This document shows positions 59,201-64,000 of a DNA stretch of 64,000 nucleotides, one piece after another. The notes under the pieces are model-generated. The model ran no database searches. It had not been told where the DNA came from and saw only the letters and a list, made by a program, of their open reading frames with translations. Both the position numbers and the translations under genes were made by a program. Within the stretch, counting starts at the first letter, position 1. Each line of letters begins with the position of its first letter. Source of the DNA: Leptidea sinapis (Eukaryota > Arthropoda > Insecta > Lepidoptera > Pieridae); contig NC_066279.1 in NCBI RefSeq assembly GCF_905404315.1, positions 5,468,501 to 5,532,500 of the forward strand, in the 5' to 3' direction.

Positions 59201-60124
59201 CGACCATAATGGGTGAGTTTATAATATTTTTTTTATGAAAAAAGAGCACACACACGAGCGTACGGGTCACCTGTCGTAACCATGACACATGGAAATCTGG
59301 AATATTAAATAATATCTATAGATGCGTTGCCATCCTTTTGAGTTAAGTTAGACTATGCTTGCAGTAAATGAAAGGTATATGATTCCACAAGGTGGCTTTA
59401 CGAGGAAGAAATTCCTTGCGAAACGCGTGGTTGTGTTATTAAATTCTTTATCGCTAAATTTTGAAATCTGAGAACTGAGCCTTAAATGTTTCGTGTAATC
59501 TATGGATGTTTTTACAATATTTCGAACAATGCGGGTAATGTTTTAATGTTATCTGTCATATCGTTAATGTCAGTTAATGTCAACGTTGCTCGGACATTTT
59601 TGATGACCTTTTAATAAGCGATTAGGAGTCTAGTTTTTTTTTTATGAAAAATATATTTACAGACAAAACGGATACATAAAAATACATAATATGCAAAATA
59701 AATAATTGAAACGCCCTGCCCATTACAATACACTGAGCGGCACTTCAATTGCGCTCGTCACCTTGAGACATAAGATGCTAAGTCTCATTTGCCCAGTAAT
59801 TGCACGGCGCTCTTTAGACCGAAACACAATAATATTAAGCCATTACTGCTTCACGGCAGAAATAGGAGCCGTTGTGTTACCCATAATCTAGGCATCCGTG
59901 GTACCGGAATCTTTTGCAAAATGAGCCTCCTGGCTGGTAACTGGTAAAACTCCCACTAGTAGTTGTATATAGTACGTCAATTTGAAAACTGTATTGGTTT
60001 TTTTTCTAGATTCAACGCCGTTGTGAGCAGACAAGGTCATGCCGCGCATCCAGGACCTGCCGTAGCTGTGGCACACGCCCCAGTCGCTCTAGCCCCCGCC
60101 CATGGCGCCATCTACCACGGCTAA
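56289..60124 (+). CDS. Cuticular protein gene C, CPR family, RR-2 type with AAPAY repeats, 5 exons
   Basis: Predicted 182-residue cuticle protein. Exons: 56289-56300, 56599-56788, 57428-57492, 59046-59212 and 60010-60124 (stop TAA), 549 nt in frame; introns of 298, 639, 1553 and 797 bp, phases 0, 1, 0 and 2. Signal peptide about residues 1-17 (IVACALLVVVHG). Residues 36-60 hold four to five tandem AAPAY-type units, a low-complexity motif common in cuticle proteins, and residues 69-87 are Ala/His/Val-rich. The RR-2 domain is residues 94-150: YQFNYGVADGHTGDRK, RDGDVVKGQYQLVEPDG, RTVNYSADD, GFNAVV. The tail repeats Ala-Pro-Val/His. Exon 4 opens at SHPRY after an AG at 59044-59045; the open frame reaching back to 58974 is intron. 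Introns 3 and 4 contain repeats. It pairs with gene D in layout and exon structure. Confidence 0.93.
56694..56767 (+). repeat. 15-bp tandem repeat coding AAPAY units in gene C
   Basis: Repeated 15-bp unit like GCACCAGCCTATGCT in exon 2 of gene C, four to five copies, giving Ala-Ala-Pro-Ala-Tyr steps. Confidence 0.75.
56865..57015 (+). repeat. ACGGAACCC repeat, copy 2, intron 2 of gene C
   Basis: Shared CCATGTCTG-type run and ACTGTTGAAACTTGGTAAGC with the copy at 50400-51003. Confidence 0.5.
57541..57733 (+). mobile_element. Tc1/mariner-like MITE, copy 5, intron 3 of gene C
   Basis: CATCAAGATAAAGCCTCTTG ... TCGACGTTTTCACATC ... TTTATCTTGACA, about 193 bp; TA precedes it. Confidence 0.65.
58655..58975 (+). 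repeat. SINE-like repeat in intron 3 of gene C
   Basis: GAGAGTTTCTTGCGCTGTTT, CTTCTCTCTCAGAGCGCCAT and CGAAGAGGTATGAGTATC are conserved pieces I associate with a dispersed lepidopteran repeat. Only one copy is present here, so the call rests on recall. It ends about 70 bp before exon 4. Confidence 0.4.
59227..59440 (-). pseudogene. Jockey-like LINE 3-prime end in intron 4 of gene C
   Basis: Complement reads ACCACGCGTTTCGCAAGGAA, TTTCTTCCTCGTAAAGCCAC, CTTGTGGAATCA, and at its end GACAGGTGACCCGTACGCTC with an A-run: protein end like the second subfamily, UTR like the first. Confidence 0.6.
59634..59940 (-). repeat. CAGTGGGAGGCT repeat, copy 9, intron 4 of gene C
   Basis: Reverse copy: CGCCCTGCCCATTACAATAC, AATTGCGCTCGTCACCTTGA, TTTAGACCGAAACAC, GAGCCTCC. 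About 50 bp of foreign sequence follows the T-run at its left end. Confidence 0.65.
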
Positions 60125-60576
60125 ACAATAATCACCTAGTTATAACTCCTAGTTGATAAGCTCACGATGAAACTAGAACGCTTGGTAATGGTACAACGAA
60201 CGCTCATAGGCTCATAGCGTTTCATAATTTGTATCATTTGGGACTTCGGCCCAAAGTCATAACGCTTCATACGTGTCTTGACTATTGTATTATATTTTCA
60301 TTTAGTTTGTAAGCTTTCATGTTTTCATTATTTGTTACATTTTATGAAACGCTCGTAATGCCTTCGGGGTATTGGTTCGAGACTCCGGTTATAAATACTC
60401 AATGTTGAATACATAATATCACATAACATTTCGTTTTATTCCTTACACCTTATGGGCTTATCGGTCGATTTACATTCACTGTTGTTGATTCGGCCAGTCA
60501 CAAATTTAAACTCGTTTCATACCCTACTTAACAAGAAAATACGTAACTTCGGATCGTAATAAGGACTTTAATTTAA
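60125..60576 (+). other. 3-prime UTR of gene C and C-D spacer
   Basis: No canonical AATAAA; AATACA at 60408-60413 is a possible variant signal. An 11-bp inverted repeat GCGTTTCATAA (60217-60227) / TTATGAAACGC (60342-60352) brackets a smaller TTTGGG/CCCAAA hairpin at about 60238-60256, so the transcript end may be structured. Confidence 0.45.
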
Positions 60577-60606
60577 TATATAAAGAGCGGAGTTCTTTCA
60601 ATCAGT
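60577..60606 (+). promoter_or_regulatory. Core promoter of cuticular gene D
   Basis: TATATAAAG at 60577-60585 and TCAGT at 60602-60606. With +1 at the A of TCAGT (60604) the TATA box starts at -27, a textbook arthropod core promoter. The promoter begins only about 450 bp after the stop of gene C. Confidence 0.75.
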
Positions 60607-60652
60607 ATCATTTAGTTTTAAATCACCTTTCTTATACAAGCAAGCAAGAGAA

Positions 60653-62949
60653 ATGTATTCCAAAGTAAGTACTATAAGTTGAATATCATCCGTCAATACA
60701 TGTTTATTAATACAAACTAGAGGTGGTCTTAATATTGTCATTTATTTCAGGTGATCATATTAGCTACTGCTTTCATAGCAGTAAGCGCACAGGACCACTA
60801 CTCCAATGGACACGCTTCTTCATCCCAATCATTTTCACAAGGAATATCTCATAACCCACATGGATACCAGAATTATTACCAAAATGGTTACCAACAAGGC
60901 TACAACGTTCAACCTATTGCTATCCAAGCACCATCATATCATTCTGCACCCATAGCACATCAAACCTTAACTGTGCAGCACGCAACCCCAATCAGACATG
61001 TTGCGCCAGTATATGAACATGCCCCAGTCATATCCCATGCTGCCCCTATCATTTCTCATGCTGCCCCTATCATTAGTCATGCCGCTCCACTTATTTCTCA
61101 TTCTTCCCCAATCATCTCCCAAGTTTCTCAATATACCCCAACTCATACATCTATTGCCCATGCTACCCCAATCATTGCACATGCTGCCCCTATACATCAA
61201 TCCGTACACTACTCTGCTCCAACCATTCAACAAGCTCCAGTTCATTATAACCAGCAATATGCCACTGGACACCAGGAATATTACGTAAGTATTTTATTCT
61301 CATTAGATATCTGTATTAACTTACTCATTCAATATGTTTGTATTGCTCAGTAACTGCGTGATAATGTTCAAAATTCTTTATATTGAAAATCAAAAGACTT
61401 TACTATAGCTCCACAAGGGAACAAACATTAGCAGAAAAACATTCATAATCTGTAAAATACATTCTACTCCTTTTCGTCCCGCAGTTTAAAAGGAGCCATA
61501 AAAAAAAACGTTAAAATATTTAAATACTGTTATATCAGTTATTAAGTTTAAATCATTGGAAAGTAAACTTAACTTTGATAAATTAAATAACCAGCTGTTC
61601 TATTCCATAAAGTAACCGTTCCTTAGCGTATGAATATCGAAATGGTTCAATTTACTAAAATTTTTTTTTGTAATCACGTTGTCCACGGCTACTGTTTACA
61701 GGCCTTCTTGACAGATACTCACTGACATAAATCAAACAATAAACTAGAAAGAGTTGAACAAGACATACCAAGATTTACGAACCATACGTCACTCGAACGG
61801 TTGGTTCAGTGGAAGAGCACTCGGACGAACTCAGGTTGCGGGTCCGAGTCCGGCATCCTTCATAAAATTTGGTTACAAATTTAATTTAATTAATCCCAGA
61901 GGATTTAGGGATTTCACTTTAAAAACAGCAAATTGTAAAAAAAATATTGTGTATTATATGTCATGAAGAAACACTACCTTTACATTATTAGTATTATTAA
62001 AATATTGTCGACTTATTACATATGTTATTTTGACAGTCGCACCCAAAATACGAGTTCGAGTACAGCGTGAACGACCCTCATACCGGCGACATCAAGTCTC
62101 AACACGAAGCTCGGGACGGAGACCATGTGGCCGGCTCATACAGCCTCCACGAGGCAGACGGCTCTGTCCGTACTGTGCATTACAATGCTGATGGTCACAA
62201 CGGGTAAGATATATATATATAATAATTAATAATAATAATTAAAAGGTTTATTTGGTTCAAAACTACAGAAATCTTATTACTAATAATAAAATTATTGATA
62301 TTACAGAACCAAAATGGTGTCTAGTCAGCATTATGTTGGGAATTTCACTTGTCAACGCTGGTATTCTCTAGACACCGAGACACAGACTTCGAGAATTATA
62401 TATTTATAAACCCCCAAGTCTACTGCTACCATAAACATTGGCAATGAAAATAAAATTATATATGTATACAAAAAAAATATCTGTTAGTAACTAATAAGTG
62501 GGAGGCTCCATTGCACAGGATGCCGGCTAGATTATGGGTACCACAACGGCGCCTGATTCTGCCGTGCGGCAGTGATGTGTTAACATTATTGTGTTTCGGT
62601 ATGAAGCTTACTGGGCAAAGAGACTTAACATCTTATGTCTCAAGGTGACGAGCGCAATTGTAGTACCACTCAGAGTTTTTGGGTTCTTCAAGAATCCTGA
62701 GTGGCACTGCATTGTAATGGGCAGGGCGTATCAATTACAATCAGCTGGACGTCCTGCTCGTCTCGTCTCCTAATGTCATAAAAAAAGTAATCATAATCTC
62801 TTTTCTTTATATTTAGTATTATAATATATTTTAGTTAAAATTATTATTTTCTTTACAGATTCAATGCTCATGTTGAACACTCAGAACCATCGAAGCACAT
62901 CCAGCCAGTACAACAATATGTAGTACCTCAACACAACTACCATCATTAA
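60653..62949 (+). CDS. Cuticular protein gene D, CPR family, RR-2 type with SHAAPII repeats, 4 exons
   Basis: Predicted 267-residue cuticle protein. Exons: 60653-60664, 60751-61284, 62037-62203 and 62859-62949 (stop TAA), 804 nt in frame; introns of 86, 752 and 655 bp, phases 0, 0 and 2. Signal peptide residues 1-17 (VIILATAFIAVSA). Residues 18-182 are low in complexity: first Gln/Tyr/Asn/Gly-rich (NGYQQGYN), then His/Ala/Pro/Ile-rich with about four SHAAPII units coded by a 21-bp tandem repeat near 61020-61120. The RR domain is residues 187-243: YEFEYSVNDPHTGDIK, RDGDHVAGSYS, ADGSVRTVHYNAD, GFNAHV. The His-rich tail ends NYHH. No Cys in the mature chain. The RR exon is 167 nt and opens with SHP, exactly as in gene C, supporting tandem duplication. 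Introns 2 and 3 hold SINE-like repeats. Confidence 0.93.
61018..61120 (+). repeat. 21-bp tandem repeat coding SHAAPII units in gene D
   Basis: About five imperfect copies of a 21-bp unit, core CATGCTGCCCCTATCATTTC, in exon 2 of gene D. Copies differ mainly at third positions, so the repeat keeps the protein motif while the DNA drifts. Confidence 0.75.
61741..61900 (+). mobile_element. SINE-like element with internal cloverleaf, copy 3, intron 2 of gene D
   Basis: AGAGTTGAACAAGACATACC precedes a tRNA-like block at about 61794-61865 with A-box GGTTGGTTCAGTGGAAGAGC and B-box GGGTCCGAGTCC, then an AT-rich tail. Sense to gene D. Confidence 0.65.
62498..62786 (+). repeat. CAGTGGGAGGCT repeat, copy 10, intron 3 of gene D
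   Basis: Well preserved, GTGGGAGGCTCCATTGCACA to GTCATAAAAAAA, with a roughly 25-bp deletion after GGTATGAAGC. It ends about 70 bp before the last exon of gene D. Confidence 0.75.
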
Positions 62950-63033
62950 TTATTAATTTTACCTTGTTGAATATTAATAATGTGTTCTTAAAATCTATAA
63001 GTTAGTGTTAAATATCCTGTTAGATCACTTTGG

Positions 63034-63039
63034 AATAAA
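63034..63039 (+). terminator. Polyadenylation signal of gene D
   Basis: AATAAA 85 bp after the stop codon of gene D. Confidence 0.65.
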
Positions 63040-64000
63040 TCTAGTCCTTAAATATTACCACTTCAGTTTTATTTGCTAACCTCTTGAAGTTATTGCTTCT
63101 AACTATTAACCAATTATATTATTTTGCTCTTGCATCAAATAGGGCTAATACCGTAGTCGAATATGATGATCGATGGAACACCTTAACGACTTACAGTAAC
63201 GGTGTGATCTGTGGCAGAATTTCTAACTGTCTTTAATCAAATTGCAATGCGCTTACGTTTGACAAATTATAAGTTATTGTACTATAGGTTCACTAAAAAT
63301 AAAATTAACAAAAAAACAGCCGACTTCAATAAAACTACTCCAAAATTAAATCTATGTAACGAACTTCTTCAGTAAATAAAAAGAAAGACATAAGAAACGA
63401 GTGAAAAAGAGCTCGAAACCTATTTAATGTCATAAAAACCAGCCAAGTACAAGTTTATACATACTCATGCAAAAGACTTCTTCCCCGAGCAGTTACTACA
63501 TCAGACTTTTTGGTATTTGATACATATTATATATGTGTAGATTTATATTAAAATGTTGGTGTCGAATATTGGTCTTATGACAGCTAATTCCGTAAAAGGC
63601 ATGCAAAACAATCAATTACTTTTATTTCTGATTTAGAAAATGGTAAAATGTATTCATCATGACACGCTCTTTAAGCCTTTCAAATGTATTTTATTAAAAT
63701 ACGTTCATATTTTTTATTGAGTGATTTATTGCGTGAGACTATTGTGAAATCATATTATTGTGAAATGCTCACTTTTAATACTATCACTGTGTTATTTTCG
63801 GTCTTACAAATTAACTTGGTATAAAGTTATACCTCAGAATAAATCTAGAATATGAAAATTGTTTACAAATAGACATTTTGCTTATGATTGGTTTATTTGG
63901 ACGTGTAATGTTTCCCTCGATTATTTGCAAGGCTGCTTGACATTCGAAAAATTTCAGAATTATCATTGTATTAAAGGCACAAATGGTATTTATTTTTTCA
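63040..64000. other. Downstream spacer
   Basis: AT-rich. ACAGCCGACTTCAATAAAAC at 63318 resembles an end of the AACCGACTTC element. No gene recognised to the window end. Confidence 0.4.

Noticed and set aside
60967..61272. Antisense frame with repeated Gly/Asn/Arg
   Set aside because: It is the shadow of the low-complexity tandem repeat in exon 2 of gene D.
1..64000. CRISPR array, prokaryotic operon or integrated viral genes
   Set aside because: No regularly spaced direct repeats, no ribosome-binding-site-led gene strings and no viral structural or replication genes seen; repeats are explained by eukaryotic transposable elements.

Overview
The window looks like nuclear DNA of an insect, most probably a moth or butterfly (Lepidoptera). 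It is A+T-rich, has no dense operon-like coding, carries short exons with GT/AG introns, and is crowded with decayed transposable elements of kinds I associate with lepidopteran genomes (tRNA-derived SINE-like repeats, LINE 3-prime ends, mariner remnants and small TIR elements). The order-level assignment is inference from gene type and repeat style; I cannot name a species.

The only convincing protein-coding genes are four cuticular protein genes of the CPR family (Rebers-Riddiford chitin-binding domain, RR-2-like), all on the + strand: gene A (24087-31533, 137 aa), gene B (38138-41340, 392 aa), gene C (56289-60124, 182 aa) and gene D (60653-62949, 267 aa). Each exon chain was joined by eye at GT/AG borders and stays in frame to a stop. 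All four have a tiny first exon inside the signal peptide, a phase-0 intron just before the RR domain, and a TATA-like box upstream. A and B share a phase-1 intron inside the RR domain. C and D lack it and instead share a phase-2 intron at the end of the domain. C and D lie about 0.5 kb apart and look like a tandem pair. The products should be secreted by epidermis and bind chitin in cuticle; how they divide the work is not visible here.

Layout: 1-24 kb has no recognisable host gene and is mostly repeats (mariner remnant, SINE-like copies, LINE ends, a 1000-bp Ginger-like TIR element, a 408-bp hAT-like element, a Harbinger-like MITE). 24-31.5 kb is gene A, with large introns holding a SINE, two MITEs, LINE ends and a nested hAT-type MITE. 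31.5-38 kb is repeat-rich spacer. 38.1-41.3 kb is gene B, whose introns carry no repeat I recognise but include an odd GC-rich block. 41.4-56 kb is a 15-kb repeat-rich spacer. 56.2-63.0 kb is the C/D pair, with repeats in the longer introns. 63-64 kb is spacer.

I found no CRISPR array, operon, rRNA or credible functional tRNA gene. I do not see an undescribed multi-gene system. The most unusual items are the long charged tail of gene B, the two intron architectures in one cluster, the 1000-bp element with palindromic subterminal repeats, a SINE-like element with an internal cloverleaf and a terminal inverted duplication, and a transposon insertion whose empty site survives in a second repeat copy 27 kb away. 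Element class names rest on termini, target-site duplications or short protein motifs read by eye, not on database searches.
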